Both the position numbers and the translations under genes were made by a program. Positions 1-9,618 of a stretch of DNA of 64,000 bases are shown one piece after another. The notes under the pieces are model-generated. The model was not told where the DNA came from. It searched no databases and saw only the letters and a list, made by a program, of their open reading frames with translations. The stretch is from an uncultured Lachnospiraceae bacterium (GTDB taxonomy: Bacteria > Bacillota > Clostridia > Lachnospirales > Lachnospiraceae): NCBI GenBank assembly GCA_946414885.1, contig CAMKQH010000021.1, positions 1-64,000 on the forward strand, written 5' to 3'. Numbering within the stretch: the first letter of the stretch is position 1; each line of letters begins with the position of its first letter.

Positions 1-16
1 GAGCAAAAACAAGAGG

Positions 17-51
17 CAGGCGGTAGTGAAATGGGTAAATGCTACCGCCTG
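17..51. repeat. 10-bp inverted repeat (hairpin) upstream of ispG
   Basis: A perfect 10-bp stem, CAGGCGGTAG pairing with CTACCGCCTG, encloses a 15-nt loop. The plus strand has an A-run after it, so it is not a good plus-strand terminator; the minus strand continues with a T-rich stretch. It may be the end of an upstream transcript or a minus-strand terminator. Nothing else is recognisable in the first 180 bases. Confidence 0.5.
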
Positions 52-184
52 GATAAAAAAAACATGAGCTAGGCGGGAAAGGGAAAAAAAGATGGGGCAC
101 AAGAGGACGAAAAAGGGTAGGAAAGAAATTTTAGTTCCCCCGAAGTTACGAAAAAATGAGATAAAATTTGGGCAAAAATACGTC

Positions 185-214
185 TTGTGGAGTGCGGGCG
201 GAAGGGGGTATACT
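185..214 (+). promoter_or_regulatory. Putative sigma-A promoter of ispG-polC
   Basis: A -35-like TTGTGG and a -10 TATACT are separated by 18 bases, about 100 bases before the ispG start. The leader carries a small GAACC/GGTTC hairpin. This is the only good promoter-like pair in the 312-base upstream gap. Confidence 0.5.
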
Positions 215-312
215 ATATGTTGTTGATTTCAAAAAGATGTGGTTGGTAAAGAAGAATTGGTGAACCGGAGGGGTTCGCGATCTGGGACAGAGTTGTTAGG
301 AGAGTTGAGAAG

Positions 313-1371
313 ATGAGTTTTCGGGATAATACGAAGGTGATCAAAATAGGGGACAGGGTGATTGGCGGAGGAAATCCGATCCTGATCCAGTCCATGACGA
401 ATACGAAGACGGAGGACGTGGAGGCGACGGTGGCGCAGATCCATGCGCTGGAGCGCGCAGGCTGTGAGATCATTCGTTGTACGGTGCCGACGATTGAGGC
501 GGCAAGAGCAATTGGAGAGATCAAGAAGCAGATACAGATCCCTTTGGTCGCTGACATTCACTTTGATTATAAAATGGCGATTGCAGCCATGGAGAACGGA
601 GCGGATAAGATTCGAATCAATCCCGGAAACATTGGATCAAAGGAGCGGGTGAAGGCCGTGGTTGACGTTGCGAAGGAACGAAGCGTTCCCATCCGCGTTG
701 GCGTGAACAGTGGTTCCCTGGAAAAGCATTTGTTGGAAAAATACGGCGGCGTTACGGCGGAAGGCATCGTGGAGAGTGCGTTGGATAAAGTTCACTTGAT
801 CGAGGATCTCGGATATGATCAGCTTGTGATCAGCATCAAGTCCTCGGACGTTCTTACGTGCGTGAAGGCCCATGAGCTTCTTGCCGGGAAAACGACGTAT
901 CCCCTGCACGTTGGCATTACGGAATCCGGTACGGTGCGAAGCGGAAACATTAAATCTGCAATTGGATTGGGGTTAATTCTAAATCAAGGGATCGGTGACA
1001 CCATCCGCGTATCTCTTACGGGAGATCCGGTGGAGGAGATTTATTCTGCTAAGCTGATCCTCCGGACGTTGGGACTTCGCACCGGCGGCATTGAGGTGGT
1101 GAGCTGTCCGACATGCGGCAGAACACAGATCGACCTGATTGGGCTGGCAGGCAAGGTGGAGCAAATGGTAGCCGATTATCCGCTTGACATTAAGGTTGCC
1201 GTGATGGGCTGCGTGGTGAATGGACCGGGAGAAGCCAGAGAGGCTGATCTTGGCATTGCCGGCGGCATTGGCGAAGGACTCCTGATCAAAAAAGGAGAGG
1301 TCATCCGGAAGGTTCCGGAAGCAGAACTCCTGAATGCATTGAAAGCAGAGTTGGACGCGTGGGAGGCTTAA
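313..1371 (+). CDS. ispG: 4-hydroxy-3-methylbut-2-enyl diphosphate synthase (flavodoxin type)
   Basis: IspG (GcpE) catalyses the reductive ring opening of methylerythritol cyclodiphosphate in the non-mevalonate isoprenoid pathway, in the cytosol, with a [4Fe-4S] cluster. The 352-residue length is typical of the single-domain bacterial enzyme. The N-terminal part has the TIM-barrel signature around IQSMTNT. The three cluster ligands are visible as Cys265 and Cys268 (SCPTCGR) and Cys300 (GCVVNGPGEA). The start is preceded by AGGAG about 10 bases upstream. polC follows after 3 bases, so the two are probably cotranscribed, an arrangement common in Clostridia. The usual upstream neighbours dxr and rseP are not in view. 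Confidence 0.95.
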   Translation: MSFRDNTKVIKIGDRVIGGGNPILIQSMTNTKTEDVEATVAQIHALERAGCEIIRCTVPTIEAARAIGEIKKQIQIPLVADIHFDYKMAIAAMENGADKIRINPGNIGSKERVKAVVDVAKERSVPIRVGVNSGSLEKHLLEKYGGVTAEGIVESALDKVHLIEDLGYDQLVISIKSSDVLTCVKAHELLAGKTTYPLHVGITESGTVRSGNIKSAIGLGLILNQGIGDTIRVSLTGDPVEEIYSAKLILRTLGLRTGGIEVVSCPTCGRTQIDLIGLAGKVEQMVADYPLDIKVAVMGCVVNGPGEAREADLGIAGGIGEGLLIKKGEVIRKVPEAELLNALKAELDAWEA

Positions 1372-1374
1372 GTA

Positions 1375-4300
1375 ATGAAGGCTTTTTTTGAGGCATTTCC
1401 AAACGTGCAGTTGCCACAGAATCTGCACAACCTCATGGCTCAAACGAACATAGAGAAGATCACGACGACAAAGTCCAAGGATTTCCTGAGAATCTATTTG
1501 GTCTCAAGAAATCTGATCGATAAAAGAGACGTCTATAAGGTGGAGAAGGAAATCAAAAGACAGCTCTTTGAGGGCATATCCATTGCAGTGAAGATCTATG
1601 AACGGTTTGAACTGTCAGCGCAATACACTCCGGAAAAGCTCCTGGACGTTTACCGGGAAAGCATTCTGGAGGAATTAATGGAATACAGTCATGTCCTGTT
1701 TATAGCGCTAAAGGGCGCGCAGTTTTCCTATCCCGAGGCGGGACGCGTTGTGGTGAATCTAGAGGATTCCGTCCTTGTGAAGAGCAAGGAAGAGGAATTG
1801 CACCGCATCTTGGAAAAGATTCTCGTGGAACGCTGTGGTTTTGGCGTAAGGATCGATCTGGAATATCGGGAAAAGGACAGATCCCAGGATCGTGAGGAAG
1901 AAGAGAGACTGATCAGCCTAAAGGTCGCAGAGATCACGGGCAGACTGAAGGGATATGAGAGCACTGGCGATAAAGCTGCCGGTGCGAACGGGGACAAGGC
2001 TCCCGGGACGGATGGCGCAAATGGAAATGGAGCCGCAGGGAGCGAAAAACAGAAGGACGGAGCCGGCGCGACGCAGGATGGTGCTGCAAGTGCCGGTGAA
2101 AATGGCGCGGCTGCAAACACAGGCGAAACTGGCGGAAAGACGGCAGAAAAGACGGGTGAATTGCGCTCTTCCGCGGGCGGCAAGCTGAATACCGGCAGAG
2201 GTGAATTCTCGAAGTTTAAGAAGGGCGAGAGAGGCGGTTTTGACCGCGGCGCCGTGAAAAAATCGGACAATCCCGACGTCATTTACGGAAGAGATTTCGA
2301 GGAGGAACCGATGAAACTGGAGGACGTCATCGGTGAGATCGGCGAAGTCGTGGTGCAGGGTAAGATCCTGAAACTGGAGACCCGCGAGATCAAGAATGAA
2401 AAGACCATCATCTTTTTTGACATAACGGATTTTTCCGACACGATGACAGTCAAGATGTTTGCTAAGAATGAGCAGGTCAAGGAGATCACGGACGGACTGA
2501 AGGCCGGCAGCTTTATTAAGGTTAAGGGCATTGCCATGATGGACAAGTTCGATCACGAGCTGACCATCGGTTCCATTGCCGGGATCAAGAAGACTGCGGA
2601 CTTTTCTGTCAGCCGTTCTGACGTGGCGCTAAAAAAGAGGGTGGAGTTGCATTGTCATACAAAGATGAGCGACATGGACGGCGTCTCCGAAGCGAAGGAT
2701 ATCGTAAAGCGTGCTTATAAATGGGGACACAGGGCCATCGCCATCACGGATCACGGCGTGGTGCAGGGCTTCACGGACGCAGGCCACGTATGGGATGACC
2801 TTTGGAAGGCAAAGAAGAACGAATGTAAGGAAAAGGAACTTCCGGCGCCGGACAAGCAGGATTTCTTTAAGGTACTTTATGGCATGGAGGCATATCTGGT
2901 TGACGATCTCCGGGAGATCGTAACTGGAGACAAAGGCCAGGACCTGCAGACGGATTTTGTGGTTTTTGACATTGAGACCACGGGATTTTCGCCCGTGACA
3001 AATAAGATCATTGAGATCGGCGCGGTGAAGGTCAGCGGCGGTGAAATTGTTGACAGGTTTTCCACCTTTGTCAATCCGCAGGTTCCGATTCCCTTCGAAA
3101 TCGAACAGCTGACGAGCATCCGGGATGACATGGTGATGGATGCGCCCGTGATCGAGGAAATCCTGCCGCGCTTCCTGGAGTTCAGCGAAGGATGCGTAAT
3201 GGTGGCGCACAATGCCAATTTCGACATGAGCTTTATCATGGAGAACTGCAGAAGACAAGGATTTTCTGATAACTTTACCTTTGTTGACACGGTGCAGATA
3301 TCGAGGGCGCTGTTAAAAGATCAGGCGAAGCATACGCTGGATGCGATCTGTAAAACCCTCGGAATTTCGCTGGAGAATCATCACCGGGCCGTAGATGACG
3401 CTGAGGCAACGGCTCACATATTCGTAAAGTTCATTAAGATGCTGGCGGAGGAGAAAATCTTTACCCTGAAAGAATTGAACGTGCTCGGTGAGAGCAGTCC
3501 TTCCGTGGTACAGAAATCCCCTTCCTATCATGCGATCATTCTGGCGAAGAATGATCTGGGACGGACGCACCTTTATAAACTTGTTTCGGAATCTCACCTG
3601 ACCTATTTTCACAGGGTGCCGAGGGTTCCGAAGAGCCTTGTGCAAAAATATCGCGAGGGTTTGATCCTGGGCAGCGCTTGTGAGGCAGGCGAGCTTTACC
3701 GCGCGCTTCTGGACGGGCAGACGGATCAGCAGATCGCAAGGCTGGTAAGCTTTTATGACTATCTGGAGATCCAACCCGTTGGAAACAATGCGTTTATGAT
3801 CCCGTCGGATAAGTTCCGGACGATTGAGAGCGCGGAGGACATTCAGGAGGTCAATCGCAAGATCGTAAAACTAGGCGAGCAATTCCACAAGCCAGTCGTG
3901 GCGACCTGTGACGTGCATTTCTTAGATCCGGCCGATGAGGTTTACCGCCGGATTATCATGGCGGGTAAGGGCTTTGAGGACGCTGACGATCAGGCACCGC
4001 TGTATCTCCACACGACGGAGGAGATGCTGAAGGAATTCGAGTATCTCGGAAGTGACAAGGCCTATGAGGTCGTCGTAAAGAATACGAACATGATCGCGGA
4101 CATGATCGAGACCATCGCCCCGGTGCGGCCGGACAAATGTCCTCCCGTGATCCCGGACAGCGATAAGACGCTGACTAAGATTTGTTATGACCGCGCCCAT
4201 GAGATATATGGGCCGGAGCTTCCGGAGATCGTTGAGGCGAGGTTGAAGAGAGAGCTAAATTCCATTATTTCCAATGGATTTGCCGTGATGTACATCATTG

Positions 4301-6054
4301 CGCAAAAGCTCGTTTGGAAATCCGTGGAGGATGGTTATCTGGTTGGTTCGAGAGGATCGGTAGGAAGCTCCTTCGTGGCCACCATGGCGGGAATCACGGA
4401 GGTCAATCCCTTAAGCCCGCACTATTATTGCAGTAAATGCCATTACGTGGACTTCGAATCTGATGAGGTAAAGGCATACGCGGGAAAGGCCGGGATCGAC
4501 ATGCCGGACAAGGCTTGTCCCGTCTGTGGCGAGCCTCTCCATAAGGACGGATTCGACATTCCCTTTGAGACGTTCCTTGGATTTAAGGGAGACAAGGAGC
4601 CCGACATTGACTTAAACTTCTCGGGTGAATATCAGTCCAAGGCACATAAGTATACCGAGGTTATTTTTGGCGCGGGCCAGACGTTCCGCGCAGGTACGAT
4701 TGCAACCGTGGCGGATAAGACGGCATTCGGTTACGTGAAGCACTATTTCGAGGAAAAGGGAATCACAAAGCGTACCAGTGAGATCGAAAGGCTTTCCGTG
4801 GGTTGTACGGGCGTTCGCCGGAGTACGGGCCAGCACCCGGGAGGCATCGTGGTATTGCCCTTGGGACAGGACATTAACTCCTTTACTCCCGTCCAGCATC
4901 CGGCGAACGACATGACGACCGACACGGTGACGACGCACTTTGATTATCACTCGATCGATCATAACCTGTTAAAACTTGACATTCTCGGACACGATGATCC
5001 TACCATGATCAGAATGCTGCAGGACCTGACGGGAATTGATCCCCTGACGATCCCATTGGACGGACAGGACGTCATGAGTCTGTTCCAGAATACGGACGCC
5101 CTGGGCATCACGCCGGATCAGATCGGCGGCACGAAGCTTGGAGCACTGGGAATCCCTGAGTTCGGTACGGACTTTGCAATGCAGATGGTTATCGACGCAC
5201 AGCCGAAATCCTTCTCGGACCTGGTAAGAATTTCCGGTCTGTCACATGGCACGGACGTGTGGCTTGGGAACGCGCAGGATCTGATCAAGAGCGGTATTGC
5301 GACGATTTCCACGGCGATCTGTACCCGTGATGACATTATGACTTATCTGATCGGTAAGGGCGTGGATCCGGAGCGCTCCTTTAAGATCATGGAGAACGTG
5401 CGTAAAGGCGTGGTGGCAAAGGGGAAGTGTGCGCAGTGGCCGGAATGGGTGGAGGACATGAAGGCGCATGACGTGCCGGATTGGTACATCGGTTCCTGTA
5501 AGAAGATTGCATACATGTTTCCGAAAGCGCATGCGGCGGCGTACGTTATGATGGCGTGGCGCATTGCCTACTGTAAGATCCATTATCCGCTGGCATATTA
5601 TGGCGCATTCTTTACGATCCGCGCGAAGGCATTCGATTATGAAAGAATGTGTCTTGGCAAGGCAGCCCTGGAGAAGAACCTAAAGGAGCTTCGCGGGCTG
5701 GAAAAGCCTTCCAACAAAGACAAGGACCAGATCGGTGACATGAGGATCGTGCAGGAGATGTACGCAAGGGGATTTGAATTTGCCCCCATTGACGTTTACA
5801 AGGCACACTCCAGACATTTCCAGATCATTGACGGAAAGCTGATGCCTGCACTGACGACTATTGAAGGCATGGGCGAAAAGGCTGCGGATGCGGTGATGGA
5901 AGCGGCGAAGGATGGTCCTTTCCTTTCAAGGGATGATTTCCGGGACAGAACGAAGGTTTCCCAGACGACGATCGACACCATGGCGAGACTTGGCCTTTTG
6001 GAGGGCTTGCCCGAGAGCAATCAGATCAGTCTGTTTGATTTTATGCAGGGTTAA
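1375..6054 (+). CDS. polC: DNA polymerase III, PolC type (alpha subunit with proofreading exonuclease)
   Basis: This is the replicative polymerase of Firmicutes. The order is an N-terminal domain (about 1-195), a low-complexity linker (about 197-290), an OB-fold (about 300-410), the start of the PHP domain (VELHCHT near residue 425), an inserted DEDD exonuclease (FDIETTG near 531, then HNANFD and HRAVDDAEA), the rest of PHP, and the palm/fingers, with PDIDLNFSG near 1077 carrying catalytic aspartates. At 1559 residues it is longer than the roughly 1440 usual in Bacillus, mainly because of the Gly/Ala/Lys/Asp-rich linker. The Shine-Dalgarno GGGAGG lies in the end of ispG. All catalytic motifs I can check are intact. 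Confidence 0.97.
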   Translation: MKAFFEAFPNVQLPQNLHNLMAQTNIEKITTTKSKDFLRIYLVSRNLIDKRDVYKVEKEIKRQLFEGISIAVKIYERFELSAQYTPEKLLDVYRESILEELMEYSHVLFIALKGAQFSYPEAGRVVVNLEDSVLVKSKEEELHRILEKILVERCGFGVRIDLEYREKDRSQDREEEERLISLKVAEITGRLKGYESTGDKAAGANGDKAPGTDGANGNGAAGSEKQKDGAGATQDGAASAGENGAAANTGETGGKTAEKTGELRSSAGGKLNTGRGEFSKFKKGERGGFDRGAVKKSDNPDVIYGRDFEEEPMKLEDVIGEIGEVVVQGKILKLETREIKNEKTIIFFDITDFSDTMTVKMFAKNEQVKEITDGLKAGSFIKVKGIAMMDKFDHELTIGSIAGIKKTADFSVSRSDVALKKRVELHCHTKMSDMDGVSEAKDIVKRAYKWGHRAIAITDHGVVQGFTDAGHVWDDLWKAKKNECKEKELPAPDKQDFFKVLYGMEAYLVDDLREIVTGDKGQDLQTDFVVFDIETTGFSPVTNKIIEIGAVKVSGGEIVDRFSTFVNPQVPIPFEIEQLTSIRDDMVMDAPVIEEILPRFLEFSEGCVMVAHNANFDMSFIMENCRRQGFSDNFTFVDTVQISRALLKDQAKHTLDAICKTLGISLENHHRAVDDAEATAHIFVKFIKMLAEEKIFTLKELNVLGESSPSVVQKSPSYHAIILAKNDLGRTHLYKLVSESHLTYFHRVPRVPKSLVQKYREGLILGSACEAGELYRALLDGQTDQQIARLVSFYDYLEIQPVGNNAFMIPSDKFRTIESAEDIQEVNRKIVKLGEQFHKPVVATCDVHFLDPADEVYRRIIMAGKGFEDADDQAPLYLHTTEEMLKEFEYLGSDKAYEVVVKNTNMIADMIETIAPVRPDKCPPVIPDSDKTLTKICYDRAHEIYGPELPEIVEARLKRELNSIISNGFAVMYIIAQKLVWKSVEDGYLVGSRGSVGSSFVATMAGITEVNPLSPHYYCSKCHYVDFESDEVKAYAGKAGIDMPDKACPVCGEPLHKDGFDIPFETFLGFKGDKEPDIDLNFSGEYQSKAHKYTEVIFGAGQTFRAGTIATVADKTAFGYVKHYFEEKGITKRTSEIERLSVGCTGVRRSTGQHPGGIVVLPLGQDINSFTPVQHPANDMTTDTVTTHFDYHSIDHNLLKLDILGHDDPTMIRMLQDLTGIDPLTIPLDGQDVMSLFQNTDALGITPDQIGGTKLGALGIPEFGTDFAMQMVIDAQPKSFSDLVRISGLSHGTDVWLGNAQDLIKSGIATISTAICTRDDIMTYLIGKGVDPERSFKIMENVRKGVVAKGKCAQWPEWVEDMKAHDVPDWYIGSCKKIAYMFPKAHAAAYVMMAWRIAYCKIHYPLAYYGAFFTIRAKAFDYERMCLGKAALEKNLKELRGLEKPSNKDKDQIGDMRIVQEMYARGFEFAPIDVYKAHSRHFQIIDGKLMPALTTIEGMGEKAADAVMEAAKDGPFLSRDDFRDRTKVSQTTIDTMARLGLLEGLPESNQISLFDFMQG

Positions 6055-6063
6055 AAAAACTGG

Positions 6064-6092
6064 TTGAAATATAATAAGAAAAGATGTATAAT
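6064..6092 (+). promoter_or_regulatory. Sigma-A promoter of the OFA transporter
   Basis: TTGAAA and TATAAT are separated by exactly 17 bases. The leader then has a GGGGCA/TGCCCC hairpin (6107-6126) before the ribosome site. Confidence 0.7.
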
Positions 6093-6175
6093 GTCTTTCG
6101 GATTTTGGGGCATGAAGAGGTGCCCCGCGAAACGAACAAATTAAGATTCTATAGAGAAAAGGATGAGTGTGAATC

Positions 6176-7522
6176 ATGGCAAACGAAACAAAAACCGGGG
6201 GCTGGCGCTCCAACAAATGGGTGAGGGCTGCAATTCCCGCACTGCTGTTACACTGTAGTATTGGTACCGTTTATTGCTGGAGTATTTTCAGCCAGGAGAT
6301 CGCTGATTACATTGGTTATACCAAGAGCGCAACCGAATGGGCATTCAGCTTTGCCATTTTCTTCCTTGGCATGTCTGCTGCATTCCTTGGCAACGTGGTA
6401 GAGAAGGACATTCACAAGTCTTCCCTGATCGCAACGATCTGTTTTGCACTCGGCATGGCTTTGACCGGATTCTTCATTTCATACGGTGGCCAGAACCAAC
6501 ATTCACCCGTTGCACTGATCGGAATTTACGTATCCTATGGTTTCATCATGGGAATCGGTCTTGGTACCGGTTATCTTTCTCCCGTAAAGACCTTGATGCT
6601 TTGGTTCTCTGACAGAAAAGGCCTTGCAACCGGTCTTGCGGTAGCGGGTTTTGGCGCGGCTAAGGCAATCGCAAGCCCGATCATGCAGTGGATGCTGCAC
6701 GGTCTTGGCGAGGGAGGCATCTATAAGATGTTTTACATTCTTGCCGGCGTATACTTTGTCATGATGTTTGTTGGACATCTACTTTTAAAGAAGCCCGATG
6801 GCTGGCACGAGCCTCAGTCCAAGGATGCAAAGCCCAGCATCATGCAGGTGCTGAAGACGAAGCCCATGACCAACTACATTGGCATTTGGCTGATGTTCTA
6901 TATCAATATTACCTGTGGCCTTGCCCTGATCTCTCAGGAGAAGATGATCGTAAAGTGTATCGGACTTGCAGCTTCCGTTGGCATTATTTCCACCATTTCC
7001 GCAGTGTTTAACGCAGGCGGACGTCTTGGCTTCTCTGCATGGGCTGATACCATGAAGGACAGAAATACTATTTACAAGATGATCTTTATCATTTCCATCG
7101 CATTCACCGGACTGGTTATGGTAACGGGCGGCATCAAGAACGGCGAGGGAAATGGTCTTTTGATCTTCCTTGTGCTTGCATTGATCTTCTTCGTAAACGC
7201 TGGTTACGGCGGAGGTTTCTCCAACGTACCTACCCTGCTGTCTGATCATTATGGCATGGGTTCCATCAGTGCCATTCACGGAATTACGCTTTCCGCATGG
7301 GCATTTGCAGGTCTGACCGGTAACCAGGTTGCAACCTACATCGTAAACCATTCCGGAGAGTGGGTTGATCATGACGGAACGAAGATGAATCCTGTTGGAT
7401 ATCAGAACGTATTGATCTTTACCATTGCTCTTTACATTGTAGCCCTAATCCTTTGCCTGGTGCTTGTAAAACCTACCGACAAGGCGCTGGAAGCTAAGAA
7501 TGCGAAGAAGGCCGCTAAGTAA
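6176..7522 (+). CDS. OFA-family MFS transporter (oxalate/formate antiporter-like)
   Basis: A 448-residue polytopic protein of the major facilitator superfamily with about 12 hydrophobic segments. The N-terminus (HCSIGTVYCWSIFS) and the MGIGLGTGYLSPVKT block are characteristic of the oxalate:formate antiporter (OFA) branch, which moves small carboxylates across the membrane. The true substrate cannot be read from sequence; in gut Clostridia such proteins are often annotated only as MFS. It stands alone with its own promoter and terminator, between polC and aroE. The hydrophilic C-terminus is Lys/Ala-rich. Confidence 0.85.
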   Translation: MANETKTGGWRSNKWVRAAIPALLLHCSIGTVYCWSIFSQEIADYIGYTKSATEWAFSFAIFFLGMSAAFLGNVVEKDIHKSSLIATICFALGMALTGFFISYGGQNQHSPVALIGIYVSYGFIMGIGLGTGYLSPVKTLMLWFSDRKGLATGLAVAGFGAAKAIASPIMQWMLHGLGEGGIYKMFYILAGVYFVMMFVGHLLLKKPDGWHEPQSKDAKPSIMQVLKTKPMTNYIGIWLMFYINITCGLALISQEKMIVKCIGLAASVGIISTISAVFNAGGRLGFSAWADTMKDRNTIYKMIFIISIAFTGLVMVTGGIKNGEGNGLLIFLVLALIFFVNAGYGGGFSNVPTLLSDHYGMGSISAIHGITLSAWAFAGLTGNQVATYIVNHSGEWVDHDGTKMNPVGYQNVLIFTIALYIVALILCLVLVKPTDKALEAKNAKKAAK

Positions 7523-7570
7523 GACGGCGATGCTTTGAAGCTTTGTGGCTTCAGACAATAGAAAAAATGA

Positions 7571-7600
7571 GGAGGCTGCCCTGATCGGCAGCCTCTTTCA
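7571..7600 (+). terminator. Rho-independent terminator after the OFA transporter
   Basis: A GAGGCTGCC/GGCAGCCTC stem with a 6-base loop is followed by TTT. It lies between the transporter and aroE. Confidence 0.75.
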
Positions 7601-7642
7601 GAATCTGGGGATTTAAGCATAAACGAGGGAGGAAAGAGGCAG

Positions 7643-8512
7643 ATGATTGATGGAAGAACAAGGATCTGCGGACTGATTGGTAATCCGGTGGAGCATACGA
7701 TGTCGCCGGCAATCCATAATTTTCTTGCTGGACAAACGGGACAAAACCTTGTATATCTGCCGTTTCCCGTGAAGGATGGAGAAAGAATCGGAGATGCCGT
7801 GCGGGGAGCGCTTTCCATGGATTTCCTTGGCTTGAACGTCACTGTGCCATATAAGAGTGACGTCATTCCTTTCTTAAAAGAAACCGACGAGTTGGCGGCA
7901 CAGATCGGCGCAGTCAATACGCTGGTGCGGACGGAAGGTGGATTTAAGGGCTACAATACGGACATGCCGGGCCTGTACCGGGCAATGCTTTCGGACGGCG
8001 TTAGCGTGGAAGGGGAGAGGGTGCTGATCCTTGGAGCAGGCGGCGTCGCAAGAGCCGTGGCCATGATGCTGGCAAAGAAAAATGCAGCAGAGATCAGGAT
8101 CTTAAACCGGACGCTGGAAAAAGCCAAAGCCATCGCGAGCGAGATCAATCAGTTGGAGGGCAGGGAGGCCGTGATCCCCATGGAGCTTTCTGCATGGAAG
8201 GAGCTTCCTGAGGGAAAAAGGTATTTGGTGATCCAGGCTACAAAGGTTGGGATGTATCCTGACGTGAATGCCGCGGTGATCGAGGATGCTTCCTTTTATG
8301 AGCTGGTGAAGGTCGGGTATGACCTAATCTATAATCCGATGGACACGAAATTCATGCAGCTTGTGAGACGGGGCGGTGGAGAGGCATTCCACGGATTTAA
8401 AATGCTTTTGTATCAGGGGATCATCGCCTATGAATTATGGACGGGCATCCAGATTTCAGAAGAACTTGCGGACAAAACTTATCAGCACGTGATTGAACAA
8501 ATGAAGAAATAA
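7643..8512 (+). CDS. aroE: Shikimate dehydrogenase
   Basis: AroE reduces 3-dehydroshikimate to shikimate with NADPH in the chorismate pathway. The substrate domain begins GNPVEHTMSPAIHN, and the catalytic lysine is in NVTVPYK near residue 71. The nucleotide-binding loop GAGGVARAV is near residue 130, and the protein ends in the usual helical tail. At 289 residues it has normal family length. It is the first gene of aroE-aroK-aroQ: its TAA stop shares a base with the aroK ATG, which suggests translational coupling. The start is preceded by GGAGG-like GAGGGAGGAAAG. Confidence 0.93.
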   Translation: MIDGRTRICGLIGNPVEHTMSPAIHNFLAGQTGQNLVYLPFPVKDGERIGDAVRGALSMDFLGLNVTVPYKSDVIPFLKETDELAAQIGAVNTLVRTEGGFKGYNTDMPGLYRAMLSDGVSVEGERVLILGAGGVARAVAMMLAKKNAAEIRILNRTLEKAKAIASEINQLEGREAVIPMELSAWKELPEGKRYLVIQATKVGMYPDVNAAVIEDASFYELVKVGYDLIYNPMDTKFMQLVRRGGGEAFHGFKMLLYQGIIAYELWTGIQISEELADKTYQHVIEQMKK

Positions 8513-9060
8513 TGGGAAAAGACATGGAACGTAATAGAAGGATTAAGAAGAACGTCCTGCTGATCGGATTTATGGGAGCAGGAAAGACAAGCGTTGGAAG
8601 GAAGCTTTCCTGGAAGCTCCGGATTCCCGTGGAAGACACGGACAAACTGATAGAGCAAAAGGCGGGAAAGAGCATTTCCGAGATTTTTGCCACGGAAGGC
8701 GAGGAAGCGTTTCGACGCATGGAGACCGAGGAACTCCGGGAAATTTGCTCCAGACCATATTGTCGCATCCTTTCCGTTGGCGGCGGAACGCCCGTCAGGG
8801 AAGAGAACAGAAAACTTCTGAAAAAGTGCGGAACGGTAGTTTATCTGCGCGTTAAGCCGGAGACCGTTTGGGAACGCCTTAAGGAAGATACGACAAGGCC
8901 TTTGCTGAATTGTGACGATCCCCTGGCGAAGATCAGAGAACTGATGGCGGCAAGAAAAGAAGCATATGAGAGCTGCGCCGACGTGATCCTTGACGTTGAC
9001 GAGATGAACGTGGACGACTGCGCGAGCAGTTTGGCACAGTGGCTGGAGGAAAATGCATGA
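8512..9060 (+). CDS. aroK: Shikimate kinase
   Basis: AroK phosphorylates shikimate using ATP. The P-loop GFMGAGKTSVG is near residue 19, the shikimate-binding DTD follows within VEDTDKLIE, and VGGGTPVR and an arginine-rich lid (KEDTTRPLL) are present. The 182 residues fit the family. The ATG overlaps the aroE stop; an internal ATG four codons later (MERNRR) is an alternative start. The end overlaps aroQ by four bases (ATGA). Confidence 0.93.
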   Translation: MGKDMERNRRIKKNVLLIGFMGAGKTSVGRKLSWKLRIPVEDTDKLIEQKAGKSISEIFATEGEEAFRRMETEELREICSRPYCRILSVGGGTPVREENRKLLKKCGTVVYLRVKPETVWERLKEDTTRPLLNCDDPLAKIRELMAARKEAYESCADVILDVDEMNVDDCASSLAQWLEENA

Positions 9061-9503
9061 AAATATTAGTGATCAACGGACCGAACTTGAATTTCCTGGG
9101 GATTCGCGAGAAGGCAGTTTACGGAACGCAGGATTATAATTATTTGTTGGAGATGATCCACAAAAAAGGGGAACAGGTTGGATGTGAGACGGAGGTGTTC
9201 CAGAGCAATCACGAGGGAGCCATCATTGACCGCATCCAGGAGGCATATTTTGACGGAACGGCAGGGATTGTGATCAATCCCGGGGCGTATACGCATTATT
9301 CTTACGCGATCCATGACGCGCTGGCAAGCGTGACCACAATTCCAAAGGTGGAAATCCATATTTCGGACATTACGAAGCGGGAGGATTTCCGCAAGATTTC
9401 CGTGACGGCACCGGCCTGCGACGCACAGATTTACGGTCACGGACTGGAAGGCTACTGCATGGCCATCGACGCAGTGTTGGAGAGGATCGGTTCTGGCCAA
9501 TAA
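9057..9503 (+). CDS. aroQ: 3-dehydroquinate dehydratase, type II
   Basis: AroQ is the small dodecameric type II enzyme that dehydrates 3-dehydroquinate. The start MKILVINGPNLNFLG is diagnostic, which is why I use the ATG at 9057 (148 residues) and not the upstream ORF start. The catalytic tyrosine lies in AVYG near residue 23, and NPGAYTHYSYAI, EIHISDI and GHGLEGY mark the active site. The ATGA overlap with aroK implies coupled translation. Together with aroE and aroK it supplies three chorismate-pathway steps. Confidence 0.94.
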   Translation: MKILVINGPNLNFLGIREKAVYGTQDYNYLLEMIHKKGEQVGCETEVFQSNHEGAIIDRIQEAYFDGTAGIVINPGAYTHYSYAIHDALASVTTIPKVEIHISDITKREDFRKISVTAPACDAQIYGHGLEGYCMAIDAVLERIGSGQ

Positions 9504-9545
9504 AAACGGGGATTTGCAAAAAAGAAAAATTTTTTCAAAAATCTG

Positions 9546-9574
9546 TTGAAATATTGTCGCTTTTATATTAAACT
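9546..9574 (+). promoter_or_regulatory. Putative promoter of efp
   Basis: TTGAAA is followed after 17 bases by TAAACT in a very AT-rich gap between aroQ and efp. A good AGGAGG ribosome site follows at 9603-9608. Confidence 0.45.
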
Positions 9575-9618
9575 GTTAAAGAATTATAACCGTGAAAACT
9601 TTAGGAGGATAATTTTTT

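Noticed and set aside
1728-2282. 184-aa minus-strand ORF opposite the PolC linker
   Set aside because: It arises from the simple-sequence linker read backwards (Pro/Ser-rich) and has no start signals.
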